From assembly GCA_037957365.1 (NCBI GenBank), contig JARHVA010001427.1:1140001-1204000 (forward strand): a stretch of 64,000 bases of DNA. Direction: 5' to 3'. The first letter of the stretch is position 1. Each line of letters opens with the position of its first letter. Below, one piece after another: positions 1 to 14,109 of the stretch. The DNA comes from Torreya grandis (taxonomy: Eukaryota; Streptophyta; Pinopsida; Cupressales; Taxaceae). Position numbers and translations under genes: made by a program. The notes beneath the pieces are model-generated. The model did no database searches, had not been told where the DNA came from, and saw nothing but the letters and a program-made list of their open reading frames with translations.

Positions 1-403
1 AGTAATCATAGAGTAACTACCTATAATTACCACTGATTTGCATTAAGATACTCAAACCCTTCACTTTGATGGATCCAAATATATTCAAGGGGATGGGGTG
101 GGATGTCTCTTAGCTAACCCTCATGTTAAAATTAGCCTTTTATATTTTTGACTAAACCTTAAAGTCACTAATAACATGGTTGAGTATGAAGCTCACATCT
201 TAGTCATGCAAGTAGTCATTAACTTAGACATCCCATACATACATGCCCTAATATATTCACAACTCATATATCATCGATTTAGTGGTGATTTTCAATACGA
301 AATTGAAATACCATCAGATATAATCAGCTTACTTCTAATCTTGTTAAATAATTCACATATTCACTTTCAAAGCAATCCCATGAGAATAAAATGCTATAGT
401 TAA
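1..403 (+). pseudogene. Gypsy element W: RNase H remnant
   Basis: This is part of the pol polyprotein of the outermost Ty3/Gypsy element (W), whose upstream part lies left of the window. The frame shows the RNase H start FDGSKYIQG (Asp codon 68-70), then TNNMVEYEAHIL, the usual TNNxAEYEAL helix holding the second acidic residue, around 172-200. The third motif, normally GDSQLI, reads IYSQLI, so that catalytic Asp is gone. A stop interrupts the frame between the first two motifs, and reading then runs open to 403. RNase H in these elements removes the RNA strand during reverse transcription. Similarity appears to continue weakly to 575, where element Y begins; W's integrase resumes at 34,694. 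Family assignment is firm from motif order; function is lost. Confidence 0.75.
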
Positions 404-575
404 TTCTCTTACTTCATCAACTGCTCTTTTTCACCTTCACTAAGCAATTCATAATTCACAATTTCTCATACACATGATAAAATCACCTTATATATTATAA
501 TCCAAATATGATCTATTATATTCCACATTGAGGCTTTCACTACTTAATAAAGCCTATGATACAAAGACATTATTA

Positions 576-2050
576 TGTAGACACTATAAATTTACACCAT
601 TTTAATATGGATAAATATGTCTTACCCCTTCCCTACCATTTTAATCTAGTTAATATAGTTTTACTATTTACCATATAAATTTGTGTAAATAATCTAACTA
701 ATTATCATTTTACCTAAGTAACTAGTTTAATATCCCTAAATCCTAGTTAAATCTCTCTAAGTCTAATAAGGGTAAGTTATTTTACCCTTCTTAACAACCT
801 TGTCATACCTGATCCCAATTAAAACCAATTTGAACTAAGTTTTTAACTGAGATATTGAGTTATTGGAACCAAAAACTCAAACTTAGACAAAATCGGTAAT
901 GTTTCCCATGATCATCATCAATCCTATTAGGATTGACATTGATTTATAGCTAGGCTAACATCAGGTTATGGAGCCTAATTTTTACACACTAGAATGATAA
1001 AAAAATTCCCCTAGAGAACTATGGAATAATCCCATCTTAGTTCCAATCTACCCACAATTTTCCCAAAGCCAACCATATCCCTATCAACAAGGTATTTTTC
1101 CACAGCTTAGGAAGCTTTTGCAAAGGTAAATATGTTGTGTATTTGATTAGTTTCAAATTACTATATTATTTTTTTCTATTATGTTTATTATTGAAAACCT
1201 ATTTAGATAAATCAGTAACCAACTTAAGAACCTTTTAATATCTTTAAAGCCCTCCCTAGGCCACTTCCTGAGTCTTTTAGTACCCATTATAAAGATTGAC
1301 TATGATTCTTTCTAAATCGACATAAATTACCTAATTAATATTAATTTTGATATAATCGACATTGATCCATATGTTTTGATTTTTGTCTACAACTTGAGAC
1401 TAGATTAATAGTCTTAAATGTTTACAATTTACTATTTTAAGTCCTAAAATTATGCATTTCTTTCTATAGATTACCCTAATTTGTGTTATACATGATTTGG
1501 TTTCAGTTTATGAATTACCCATAGTTCTTCATCCCTTATTTATCGATCAAAGTGAAATATCTTTTGAGTTAGGACTTTACATGATTGTCTTTCCCTGACT
1601 CTAGAAGCCGTCATCAAATAATAAGAAGTAATCTAAGAACAAGATTAATTAGTAATAGCATATTGGAATGAATGTTTTGCTAATATCTATGCAGTATATT
1701 GATTTGCTTCATTTTAGTTTCATAATCTTATCACATGTTTTATTATAATTTATCTTATTCTATTATATCCTTTATTTCATAAATAATGGATTAACATCCC
1801 TCTAAATAATTGTACCCATTCTTGGAAATAATCTTGTATAAGTCAATCAACCCATCTCTATCATTATTTAATCTTGTCTAAGTTGTCTTTATTTTATAGG
1901 TAGTCCTTCCTAGCCAAAAAGGATCTCCCACCTTGTTGGATCAATGGTTCACACCCACATCATAGGCATTCCTCTTTCAAAACCCTATATAATATTTATT
2001 TTCAGTAAGTTATGTTTATTAATAAAATGAATCAGAAAAATACTAAAACA
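576..2050 (+). repeat. Element Y 5' LTR
   Basis: Starts TGTAGACACTATAAATTT and ends ACTAAAACA, matching the copy at 33254-34693 throughout. Length 1475 bp against 1440 bp for the partner. The start is defined by the TG and the loss of similarity upstream; the end is where the two copies stop matching. The following bases (from 2051) should hold the primer-binding site, but I do not recognise a specific tRNA match. Confidence 0.85.
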
Positions 2051-2829
2051 TTCTTGCATACCTAGTGGAACCCATAAGGTCTCATTGTTCTTGTTATTTT
2101 CATTATGAAAGTGTTCACTAGTTGCATCTTTCTTGATTGTTTGCTTTCATCCAAAAAGAGAAAAATCTAAAAATTATCACTTTTCCTTTTAAGGTTTAAA
2201 AATAATTGCATTCATCCTCTATGTGCTTAGGTAATTCATATAAACTAATCTAGGAAAATCAATATATCATAGTAATCACACTTTCTCACACATAACCAAT
2301 ACCACATAATCTTAAAATAAGCATTTGAAACATTTTTCCTACCTAAGGTGGACCCACTTAGATTTCATCACCAAGGGGAAAACTTACTTGATGTATTAGT
2401 TGAATATAAAAATTCTGAAAAGAAGTATAAAGCTTACACACCTGACACCCTTATCGCTATGGTGTGTGAAGTGAGGGGGTAGGCCCCAATACCAATTCAT
2501 GTACTCTATTTCAACATAGAATCATGCCTCAATGTACCTTTGTGTATATATAGGTTCCCATCCTTAATCAAAAACCCAAAACCATCTTTATATTACCATT
2601 TTTTAGTACCCTTATTGACATTTTTTCTTATCACACTCTAAATTTAGTTTCTTAAAAAAAAGAAAAAATATTTTTAAGAATGTTTTTTAGTGTGTGTGCT
2701 TGTTTCCACTAAAATGAGATAATCAAATGACTATTTTGTGATTTTTTTTTTCATTTATTTATTTTTCTTAGGTGATGCATGTTTTGATGTGACAATAATT
2801 TCTAAATCAAATCAAATCCCCAACCTCAT
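2051..2829 (+). other. Element Y untranslated leader
   Basis: About 780 bp between the 5' LTR and the first convincing gag codons. AT-rich with short T and A runs (for example 2656-2662 and 2742-2751). No open frame, RNA gene or recognisable primer-binding site seen. Confidence 0.5.
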
Positions 2830-5800
2830 CCTCATCCATAGAAAACACCCTGAGTCCTCCTAACTTTCTTGAGTCTATGGGGGAGTATATTGCCTAGTTC
2901 TATACTTAGGGAGATCTTGAATTTACTAGTATATTGGATAGTAATCCAATTGATCTTAACCATTACCTCAGTATTCAAACCATCCATATTCCACTATCCC
3001 CTCATAGATAGTCTTCTAGGAATATTTTTGGCACGACCTTAGAGGGACTTGAAGATTTAACTATAGCCATGGTTTCTCTCTCAAAAATCCTCCCCCAATA
3101 GGTTCCAATACTAACACATCAAAATATTTGACAATCCACCTTTAGTAATAACTAGTGGTCCATCTCCAACTAGTACCCAAGCCCAAAATGTTACCATGCC
3201 TCAAATTACATTTAATCCACCTCATACTAAAACACCTAATAACTTAGTGATTTCAATATTTGTAACTCTCCCACCCATCTAAACTAGCATAGCCTCAAAT
3301 TTCCAAACTCAATCTTTACAACAAGTTCCCTTTAGTAAACCTCCTCAGTAGTATGTCACATTGAATAATCAATACTTAGCTCCTTTTAATCCCTTGGGTC
3401 CACTTATATACCTTTTTAATCCCCATAGTATATGGTTGCATCCCAACTAATTATAACTACTTTAGTTGGTCACCCCTTGTCACAACCCTTTTCCACTCCA
3501 TTTCATACCTATCAACATCCTTAACAAAATGTCTTAGGGGGTATTCCTCAATATAATACCCAACCTGACCTTATAAAAATTATTATAAATAGGATGGTAA
3601 ATATGGAAGCCTCTACCTATGTGTAGAAAAATATTCTCATTTATGAGCAAATGTATAATGAACCCATTAATCCAATTGTTCCTATTAGACCATACCCCTC
3701 ACAATGGGAACTTTCAAAATTCATGAAATTTTAAAGCAAGGAATATCCTTAACAAGAAATTAGAGCACTTAAACATGATTTTTATCTCATATCCCATGAT
3801 GATGCTCTTCTCCTAAAAATATTTCCCATGTCACTAGCTAGACCAACTTTAGACGAGTATAGTTCTATTCCTTAACACTCCCTATTCTCTTTTTGGAAAC
3901 TAGCCCAAATATTTTTCAAACACTTTTCCATTTGCATCACAAGAAAAGTGACCATAACCAACCTCAATGCTATTATACAATTTGATGATAAATCTATTAT
4001 CGATTTCATGGTTAGATGGAAAAGTCTTATAAACAAACTTAATTTTGCCCTTAACCAAAATTAATCAAACTATTTGCAAGATCATGTACTAAGAATATCT
4101 CATCAACATTATGGTTTTAAAACTTCAAGACTTTTGATGATACTTCCTCTATGGCCTGTAAGCTAGAAATTCAAGCTTTATAATAAGGGAAGGTGAAGTT
4201 ATGTAATAAAAACTTCAAACCTGATCAATCTAAAGGAACTAAAAATACTAAAACCAAAGGCACTGCTAATTTCATGGTCTTAAAATTATCACCCAATCTA
4301 AATCCTATACCTACCAATCATAATCACAAAAGTCATTAGAATAGTTTATTCTACTTTAATACATGCCCTTAGGGGGATCATACTCTTATATTTTAGATAA
4401 AATCTTAAAAACTTATATTATCAAACTTCCTCTGGTTAGACTTCTTGACAATTCTTGATCCAAGCTTAGTTGGTTCAAAGAAAATGAATTCTACAATACC
4501 ATCATGTACTTGGTCATGATGTTAATAGGTGTCATTACTTCAAAATTCTAGTTCAAAACCTTATTGACCAAGTCAGATAACCCTAACATTCCTCCTAATT
4601 AATCCATAGACAACTTTAAGTAGTCATTCCCTAACCATGCCTTTATATCTAATTCTGTACAAGTTAATTTAGAATGCACCTCAAACCATGAGATGCATGT
4701 GATAACTATGATCCATGATCAAATTCTACCTAAAGAGGTTGGTAGTGCTTCTAAATTACCTTTCACAATGACCAAAATCCTAGATCTCCTTATAAGAGAT
4801 GATTTCAAACCATAAAAATCAAGTTAATATATCCCCAAACCTCACTCAAGCTTTATTAATCTCATTATTTGGTATCCTCTCAAGGAAACATTACCTAAAC
4901 ATGTTTAATACAATTAACTAAAAACAAAGGATGAAAAATATATTAAGGAGGATGTTTATCTAAACATCTTTAAAGATACACATACCACTCCTTTAATCAC
5001 TACAACACCTTTTCATAGCTTACCCATCCCCTCTAACCTACTCCACCCTAAGAGTATTGTCATGTTACCTCAACCAAACCCAAGACTAGCTTCCCTCATA
5101 GCTTAGGAAGAGATAAATCTTGTAAAGAGAGAAATTAAAGGGAATGCTTTAGGAAGTAAAAAAAACCTTGGGGCATCACAAGGAAAATATTTGTAACATC
5201 CTCCCAAAAATATTAAACTCCATAAAGAGGATGTTCCTACTACTCCTAACCAAATTTAAAAAAGGGAAGATGCCTTTACCACTAATTCAAACTAGAGCAT
5301 CCATATTGGGACCTCATCCTTCGATGAGAATAAAAACCACCATTGTAAATTCCCCTTCTAAAGAGAATATACCATTAAAAAGGGATATTTTCACTATAAT
5401 AATACCAATTCATAATCCTCTAAATCCTTATTAACCATAGGGCCTAGGTGTAAAGTCTTATCCTAAACATAAAGTACCTTCTATGGGAAATATTAGAATA
5501 ATCAATTTGATGGATCAAGACTCGAAATAAAATGAAACCTCTATACCAATGCCTTATAGGGTCAAAAATCCCAACTAGGATCTGTTTTGGGGGTCTTACT
5601 CTAAAATTCTTGATCAACTCCTTCAAACTTCCCTTATCATATTACTACTCATAAAACCTATTAACCCCATGTTCAAAAATTGGCATAGTATAGGGAAAGA
5701 AATAAATAAGTGTACCATCAAATAATAGGACATGATACTGAAAGTTGTAATGTGATAAAACTCATAGTCCAAAATTTATTAGAAGAGGATGACCTTTTAC

Positions 5801-5900
5801 TAGAACAATTTGGCTAAGATTATCCTCATAGTCAAACTACTATGGTCATGATCACTTTGGGAACTAGTACATTACCAAGAGGGTTAGAAAATTTTCCAAA
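2830..5900 (+). pseudogene. Element Y gag remnant
   Basis: Broken gag gene encoding the structural protein that packages element RNA. N-terminal coding is visible from about 2865 (SMGEYIA, then FYTQ-like and SILDSNPIDLNHYL). The capsid-type core lies at about 3740-4150, with SFWKLAQIFFKHFSICITRK and DKSIIDFMVRWKSLINKLNF, typical of retrotrans_gag, each followed by stops. A zinc-binding-like segment YHQIIGHDTESC, close to the CxxH...GHxTxxC pattern of this lineage, is at about 5712-5750 and is followed by an acidic helix (LLEEDD). The stretch 5168-5434 stays open for 88 codons but I assign it no domain. Many stops and at least one frameshift make it non-functional. Confidence 0.6.
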
Positions 5901-6399
5901 GGAAGATAAAACTCAATGTCAACCCCTTTAAAACCCCCTATACTTATATGAATCTAAAAATACAACAAATCCACCATTGTTTTAGATATATATGATATAC
6001 ATAGCTACATGATCCCAAACCTAGGGTCATAAGACTTAAAATACTAATAAAGCCAAGGTGACTATTTCAAAATCTCATGAATCTACCATAGATAGTCTTA
6101 CAACACCCATACCAAAAACTAAAATTTATATTTTAGGAAAATCACAAAATAATAGTGCTTCAAAGCTGATATAAACATTAGTTCTAAGATAATTCTAGCA
6201 ACTCCCAATTAAGATGTCTTTATATCAACTCATCTAAAAATCTTCATAGTATTTTGAGGCTATGATAGAGGCCTTGTAATCTAATGAGATATAACTATAT
6301 AAACCCCATCCTCTATTATCTTTTATTGCATATTTTCAAAAATCATCATTTATAATGTTCCATAATTCTAAAATATCCCCATTATAGCTTGATGACCAA

Positions 6400-7042
6400 G
6401 ATCCACCCTTATTTATCACTACCCAAATTAATCAGACCCAAATCAAATGAATAATGTTGTATAATGGAGAAATAATAAATATTATCTCCTCACATTATTT
6501 TAATCAACTACAATTACCTAAAACTGTTATAGCTCAATTCTCAGCAATCTATGGGCTTTCAATGATATTATGGCCCCTACATTAAGAATAATTATCCTTC
6601 CCATTAAAGTAGGTATATGTACCCTCCCCAAGTCTTTTTACATAATGGAAGGGTATTTTAAATATAATATCCTATTAGGAAGTCCTTTGATATGCTTCAT
6701 TCATTTCATCCCCTCCACTTTACACTAATGTCTTAAATTCAAACATGAGGGTAAAGTTCATAGTGTCCCTATCAATTCACATTTGTTCAAAACATGAAAT
6801 TTGACTTATCAACCCTAAATATTTCTTGATCCCCTTGAATAAATCAAGTATATTATATTTTTGGGAAACATATACCATCTCTATTATATCTTCATCCCAT
6901 ATCTATGACGTAAACTCTTTTAATTCAGCATTCCAACAACTTTTTGTAGGTGAATATCATCTATTAGCACTCAAAACTTTATCAACCCCTTAAAAATAAA
7001 AAAAATCCTATTTTACATCATACCTCTCTATAGTAGGAAATT
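6400..7042 (+). pseudogene. Element Y protease remnant (truncated by X)
   Basis: Aspartic protease part of pol. Visible motifs are FNDIMAPTLRIIILPIKVG (about 6550-6610), FYIMEGYFKYNILLGSPLI (about 6640-6690) and IPSTLH with CLKFKHEGKV (about 6707-6760). These match the C-terminal half of plant Gypsy proteases (LP.xVG ... YNxLLGRPW ... PSTxHQ.LKF). The catalytic DTG or DSG triplet is not clearly visible upstream. Coding similarity continues weakly to 7042, where the LTR of X starts; the polyprotein resumes after 25,055. Confidence 0.6.
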
Positions 7043-7850
7043 TGAGCATAATATATTAAATCATATAATTAAAAACCCAAAATATCCAACTACCTAGGTA
7101 AGATCTAGATCCATTAGAATCAAAATGTAACTAGATGAATGCACAATTCAAGTCATCACTATAATCCTAAAGATAATTTCTCTAAAACATAATTAAATGA
7201 ATATAAATTCAAGAATATTGGTTATATATTAACTTGAACTCAAAAATTTTACATTATGTTGGCATGATTAAGTATGTTGGTGATGGATTTAAGAACTTAG
7301 ATTTGGCATGGACTTAGTAGATTGATGAGAGTTTGATAGATTCCTTGATAGCTTATAGTTAGTTTTCCATGGAGGGATGGGTATATTTAAATAGAGAAAG
7401 GAAGGAGAATTAAAAGGAATTAAAAATTCCTTGGAAGACTCTATATTTAGAGGCTTCTAGAGAGGAAGGGTGAGAATAGAGAAGATTCTAGAATTGGATA
7501 ATTCTATTAGCCTCTTAGGGACTAATTAAAATTATGTAGGGGATTAGATATGTATTAATGGGGTGATTATGGAATAAGGGTGTAGGATAGAATAGGAATA
7601 GGCTTAGAAGGTGGGTAGGTGGTTCATGAGAAGTTAAAATTCCTAAATAATGGATAAGATAGATTAGGATGGGATAATGGAGATTTAGGGAAATTAATGG
7701 AGTGGGATAGGACTAAGGTTAGTAAATGAAGAGGAATTAAGGGGAATTTTAGATAAACTATTAGTAATGGGTGATATTGGGTAAAAATTAGTGTTGATTA
7801 ATAGTAATATTAGTGACAATGGTGAAAGTTCACGGATTTGGGTGCATACA
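7043..7850 (-). repeat. Element X 3' LTR
   Basis: Plus-strand ends are TGAGCATAAT and GGTGCATACA, so both strands read TG...CA. It aligns with 24233-25055; 808 bp against 823 bp. Confidence 0.8.
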
Positions 7851-7864
7851 TTTTGCCCCTCTTT
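7851..7864 (-). other. Element X polypurine tract
   Basis: On the minus strand the sequence is AAAGAGGGGCAAAA directly before the TG of the 3' LTR, the position where plus-strand DNA synthesis is primed in LTR elements. It fixes the orientation of X. Confidence 0.75.
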
Positions 7865-10800
7865 GAAAGGGAAATATGAGTCAATGAAGTGAAAGGATTA
7901 ATAGTCTTTCAAATAAAAAGCACGTCATATATGAATGTTAGTAGATGATGTTAGTGGATATGATGCCCCCTTGAGGGGAAATATGGGGAAGAATGAGATG
8001 GATGGCCACTCAAAATGAGAAATGATGGGTGGGATGAGATGGATAGACAAGGGAATAGGATGCCAAATGTGAGATAGAAGATGAATTAAACTTTTGAGAA
8101 ATGAGCTATAGATTTATGATGCCCCTATAAAATACACATACGTAGGGAGTAGAGATGACTTTGTCATGGTTATTGACACATCCTAAGGGGGAATCAATCA
8201 TAACATGATGATGATAAGTTTAAAAGGTTGTAAGTTTTAGAGGTATCCCAAGGAAAGACACATGGAAGGGAGATATATTAGCTAAGATAATACAATGATT
8301 TAATAATATTAATGATGGGTTTAACTCAAGGCTATAGTCAAATGATATGATGAAGGAAATGAAATAGAAGAAATGATAGGATCAGGTGACCAAAATATGA
8401 AGGAAAATAATTAGACTATAATTCAAATCATTAAGCCATAATGTGATTAATAGTAATGATTCTTCTAAAAAGGACACATGTAAGGGATTAATAGGTGATA
8501 ATTGACTAATATAGTATGATTAATGGAAGAAAACATGGATGTTAGAATTATTGTCAAGCCCAATTGATAGGTGTAGGTGATTGATAAAAAGATTAGAGAG
8601 GTGATTATGGGTATGGTGATTGATCAATAAACTAATATTATATCTCATGGATTCGAGTGATGAAAGACTAGGGGATGAAGATGGATGAGATTGATAGTTT
8701 CTAAGATATCTTTAGGCACTAAAATGTGACCAAGTGATGCCTACATAGTTTGAATAGACCTCAAGCTGATGTAGTTTTGACTCAAGAATAAATAACAATT
8801 GATGGAGTAGAATATGATGATGATATGACAAGGATTACAGGATAGAATATTGCATGTTATTCAAATGAGTCAAGAATATTATATTAGTGATGATAAATAA
8901 CGATGATTAAATGATGAGGATGTAGGTGATCAAGCCATCATATCTATCATGAGGCTCATCATAGTCTAAGTAATCCATTAAATTTGTCACTTGAAAGTAT
9001 GCCCCATGATATTAGTATGACTAAGAGGACAATGTGCCAGAGTTTGTGGGAAAATATCAAACTATGTATCATCAAGGTAACTTGTGAGTATTATTATAGC
9101 TTTGGTAACCTCATATTATCCTTGTTCATTTCCAACTAGATAAAAAGAGACACAATACAAAATATCCTTAAAATATAAATATTTACACAATAAAATACAT
9201 GTAGACAAGCCAAACATAACAAGTAACACACATAAGTATTTACATGCAATGCCTTGTCTAATGGCCTAGATTAGAGATATCAGGATGATCATGATGTTAT
9301 TTTGGACTTAGGATAGACTAATTATGATGATTAGGATTAGGAATTAGGTAAGGATATGGATATAGATATGTATTTAGAACTAGGCAAAGGGACTTGGATG
9401 AGGATTTGGATATGGATTTAGAGATTTAGATGATAGACATAAGACTGATCATGCAAAAGTGAGACTAGGTAAATTTAGCTCAATATAGACTAAATTTTCC
9501 CCTAGTTTAGAATAAGAAGATGGATGATGTGATTGTGAAATATGAAAGGAATGGATATGGATGTGACTAGGGAAAAAGGCATAAGACAAGACACCATGGA
9601 CTATTTTTTTATTTTTCAAATTTTATGATTGAGGGTTTTAATAATATTTTAATTTTAATAGATTTTTAGGATATGTATGTATACTATACAAATGGGGTTA
9701 CTAGTAAAGGGAATACCAAGCCTAGAAAATATGATAAGGATGGATGGAATGATGAATGTGATGATAAAAAGATGATGGTAATAAGAACCAAGGAAGAAGG
9801 GACTAGGGATTGTCAATGACCACATCATGAAGGAATCAGATGTTTAGTTTCTTGAGTACCCATTGGAGGATATGCCAAGATGATTATAAAACATTTCTCA
9901 AGACACCTTTCTTTCCCTTACAAAGGTTAATACTAGAAAGGAATGATTAACACAATAGGATACATGATATGGATAGAGGGATATGATACGGATGGGATTG
10001 ATAAGGGATTGGTGTGATGGCTAAAAAAGATGTATTTTTCCCCCAAGTGTTGAAGTATAATGTGGACAATGGATTATTTTACCATGATGCTGGAAATTGG
10101 TTTTCATCATGGTAATTTACTAAGGCACTATAAGATTGGTTTTCGCCATTGGACAATTTTTTTTATTTTTTTATTTTTTTATTTTTTTTTGTTTTTTGTA
10201 TGGCTTGTTAGGCATCTCAATTTTATTAGAGAAGGTAAAGTTATAAGATTGCCAATACTATTTGGATCTTCAATCGATACCTTTTCTAGAGATATGTGAT
10301 TCTAGGATCTTGTCACTATTGTTGGATGTATTAATTTCTTAATGGACTTTATTGACTCTTGATTTAATGTCCTCTAAACATTTAAACCAGGTGTATTTAT
10401 AAACCTTATAAGGGACAATGTTGCCTAGGGATGTGAGATATGGTGTGGATGGGATTATGTCATGATTGTGATGATGGGATATAGGATGTGAATGAGGGAT
10501 ATGATCATGATGGACATTATGATGGGATGGGGAGAAAAAATGGGGTTTGATACTTACATACACCATTGGATATGGTGGAGGGGATTATTTAGATTGGTGC
10601 CATGATATTAAGGGATCAAAGACCATTTGATTTTTTTTATCTTTGATCCAAATATTAAGAGGATAGTTAGCCATATGATTATTAATTTTGAAATTATTTT
10701 GATATGTTGATTAGGTTTGACTTTGATTGTCCCTTGGTGCCTGATTCTAGGCTTTACTAGAGGAAATTGATTCCTAACTTGATAGATGATGATTATTTTG

Positions 10801-10989
10801 ATGTTTACATTCCCATAGTGCCTGATTTTGGGCTTTACTAAGGGAATACATTTTTTTATGAGTCCAATGATTTGAATTTTATTGGCTTTGAATTATAGGA
10901 TCAAATATTATGTTCTAATGATTTATGACTTTTGGAATATGGTCTTAGACCTTTGTATTTATGGCACCTGATGTTGCATGCAAAAGTGT
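7865..10989 (-). other. Element X 3' internal region without recognisable genes
   Basis: About 3.1 kb between gag and the 3' LTR. The plus strand is purine-rich, with many ATGATG and GGATGA words. Short motifs recur, such as TGCCTGATT followed by GGGCTTTACTA, at about 10,739 and 10,820. I found no RT, integrase or other domain on either strand; open stretches at 10060-10299 (+) and 10339-10566 (-) are low-complexity. Confidence 0.45.
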
Positions 10990-12483
10990 ATCCAACAATG
11001 CATATTCTTATTCATTCACTTCATGGAATAGGATATAGGGATTATAGAGGTGAGGTGGATGACTAATGTTGTGTGATGAATTAAGGGGATGATGGGTAAC
11101 ATAGTCCTCATAATGGTTACTAGGATCCCTAGCCTCAATTTCATAGAAAATGTCCTTAAGAATCTTAAAAGGATCGTTAAGAATTTATGTAGGACATGTG
11201 TCTAAGGTAGGATCAGATCCACTTTGAAAATCATCAATAGATAGAGCTTGTAAAAACTTATTTATGACTTCATTATCTTGATTAGGATTGAAATATGTGT
11301 CTGGGGATTGATTGTCATCCAAATTATGGGTATCTTAAAAAGAGCATGAATTATCATCATCTACTACAATATATATGAGAGATGATGTCCCTAATGAGGA
11401 ACATGATCCTGACATAGATAAAAATTATATCAGCTTCGTTATTGACTCTAATGTATAAGATTCAATGTTGATAATAGAAGAGTGATTGTCCACAAGTTAT
11501 CTCTCAACATGGGGGGTGATGGAGGAGGAATGGATTGAATGTAGATAGGCCCATGGAAGGTCTCATAAGATATGGGAGGATTTGGTTCATAGGAAATAGA
11601 ATAATTCTAAATGGATGATTTGTCAAATATGGGAGGACCATGGAAGAAGGATTGAATATCTTGACCTTGGCTTAGAAGGAAAAGTGCTTGATCATGATTG
11701 AGAATAGAATCTAGGCCTTCCTCTTCTTATTCACCTAGGGATATAGACTCATATAGTTCATCCTCAATTTTTATCACCATGGTCAATTAGGTCTTGGACA
11801 TAGTCTTGGAAATTATGACATTGATTAAGGGAATGCCCCTAGGTTTGGTGATGTACATAGTATTGATTAGATGTATACCTAGATGGCTTAGGATTGGGGG
11901 GATTAATATGTTGTATAGGTGGATAAACCATCATGTTAGTGGTGACAAGTTGTTGGAAAAGGGATTCTAAGGACATAAGAAGGGGATTATAAGGACCCAC
12001 TTCACTTTGTAACTTAGATGTGGAAGGATTAGACTATAGATCAGATGGTTGTTGATGTAATTGGGTGGATGGATTGGTAATAGATGATGTGGCTAGGATA
12101 GGATTCCCTTTACTAGTATAAGAATGGGTAGATGATTAGCTCTGACTAGTAGATGGAGGATTTAACTATGGATGGGTATGAACTAGGGTTAAGCTAATTT
12201 GAATGTGGTTAAGGCTTTTGGGAAGTTTGACTCCCACATCAAGGAGTCATAAGAGGACTACTCATGGGCTTTTGTCAATATACTTATTAAATAGGGAAAT
12301 TATTAGATTGGGAAGGTCATGAATAGAAATAAGACTATTGGATGGTGGATTGGAATGGGATGGGGATGAGGGTTGATGGGGAACTTAAATGGGAGGTGAC
12401 TTTAGGATTTTGGGCTCAAAATCATTAGGAAGGTAGGCACTCATCTCTAATAGTTGTAATAGGAGTTTATCTTTTTTAATTAT
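10990..12483 (-). pseudogene. Element X gag remnant
   Basis: Minus-strand coding is visible from the Z1 junction leftward: KKDKLLLQLLEMSAYLPNDF at about 12,475-12,415, then SLISIHDLPNLISLFNKYID at about 12,330-12,270. Further along lies a knuckle-like segment (YYVHHQT, stop, GHSLNQC with NFQDYVQDLIDHGD) near 11,870-11,770, comparable to the motif in Y's gag. C-terminal coding continues near 11,230-11,040 (ILNDPFKILKDIFYEIEARD). Stops and frameshifts are frequent. The N-terminal part must lie on the other side of Z1, at about 20,336 upward. Role: RNA-packaging structural protein of the element. Confidence 0.55.
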
Positions 12484-13695
12484 TGTAGTCATATAAAATA
12501 TCCAAATTGGTAGTTTAAGTGTGGCTTGTGACACCCTATCCATAGCTCTTTTTAAAATTCTCTTGTGACCATTTTAAACACCTTTGTGCTCATTACCAGT
12601 CATTCAAATACTTCTAAATGATCATTCCACCTTAGCTAAGCTATTTTTCCTAGGATAATCCTATCCCCTAGGTTTTGATCCTATAGGATAGGAACACCAT
12701 ACTTAGACTATAGTGCCAAAATCTAGGGTGACTTATTTTTGGCATTCTTATCCATTTATAATTTAAGCCTCAATGATCATTTTCATCTAATTCCTATCCT
12801 TCATTATGTTGGCCTAATGTAAACACATATAACCCATGACCAATGGCTCCCTATAAAACCCTATCTAAAGCTCATTTACAAAAGGGAGGTGACAAATATT
12901 ACAAATAAATTAAGAATACAAACAAATAACTAAAGAAAACTAACCTATTCTCTGCATACAGTCACCCAACATAGCTGTAAACACATATAAACCCTCACAC
13001 CAATCCCTAACCACCTCAATCACTCTCAATTTCTGATTTTTTCATCCACATTACACTATTGTAAAAAACACATAAGGTGGGAGAACTACATATGGATTGA
13101 CCCCTCTTCAGAGTATTGATATGTAGACAATGTACCCACACAAGGGGTGTGGATTATATGTTCAGTGCATATTACACACTAGCCCCCTCATTTCTCTAAG
13201 TGATTCAAATCTCATTTTATCAATCATGATGGATGGTTAGGGTTTTAAGATTAAATAATCTCTATAGTGAGCTCTATTGACATTTCACACTCAATATTTT
13301 ATAGGCAACCTCATACCATTATAGTGCAAAAACCTAAAAATTTTTAGGTCTCTATAACCAGTTTGGACAATAATAGAAGTGGATAACAACACTAGACCCT
13401 AAAGTGTCCTATATTTGGTAGGACTATCCTTTTGCTGAATGAAATCCATATTTTGATTTTTGACACTATCATAGTCCTACACAACTAGTTTCAGAACCTA
13501 TATCAACCATCTCAACTTATTTCCAAATAAGTTATAGTTTCTCCTTATTTATTGTTATTTTTATAAAGGTAAAAAAGATAGATAAATTATATAAATTAGG
13601 ACTATAGTTATTACAACATACCTTATTGATTTATTAATCCAGACCCTTAACTAAAATAGGAATAAAACTCCATTATTCCCAAAATAGTTAAATCA
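12484..13695 (+). repeat. Z1 5' LTR
   Basis: Starts TGTAGTCATATAAAAT and ends TTAAATCA. It matches 19127-20335 and both LTRs of Z2. An AT-rich box ATATAAAA lies 8 bp from the start in all four copies. Confidence 0.8.
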
Positions 13696-14109
13696 TATGG
13701 TTAACTTGACTTACTTTGTTTATGCACAAAAACTCTAGAAACCCTAGAGAAAATTCCTTATTGATTTTAGAAATATTTTATTATTTTTCTTGCATGTTTA
13801 AATCATAATTTCACATTTAATTTTTGAAATTTACCATAGTAATGTTAAAAATCATTTTTGTCAAACCCTAATTGAATTTACTAGGTCCCTTTGCCTCTTG
13901 AGGTATCACCTTACATGTTTATGAGCTTCATATCCTTTTTATACATATTCCAATTTGTTATTTTTAAAATCCTATATTACATTTATTTAGTCTTCTCTTT
14001 CATTTTTCAAGTTATTTTCTTTATGACATATAAGTTCCTTACATCTCTTCCTTTGAGATGAAGTGCAAGACTTAGTGGCAACCCTCTTGAATTAACCCAA
14101 ATTCCTTCA
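13696..14109 (+). other. Z1 leader
   Basis: About 410 bp between LTR and the first gag ATG. It begins TATGGTTAACTTGACTTACT, aligning with the Z2 leader (TTTGGTGAACCCAACTTACT), where a primer-binding site is expected. It then runs through shared text, including an A-rich segment with CCCTAGAGAAAATTCC. No coding seen. Confidence 0.6.
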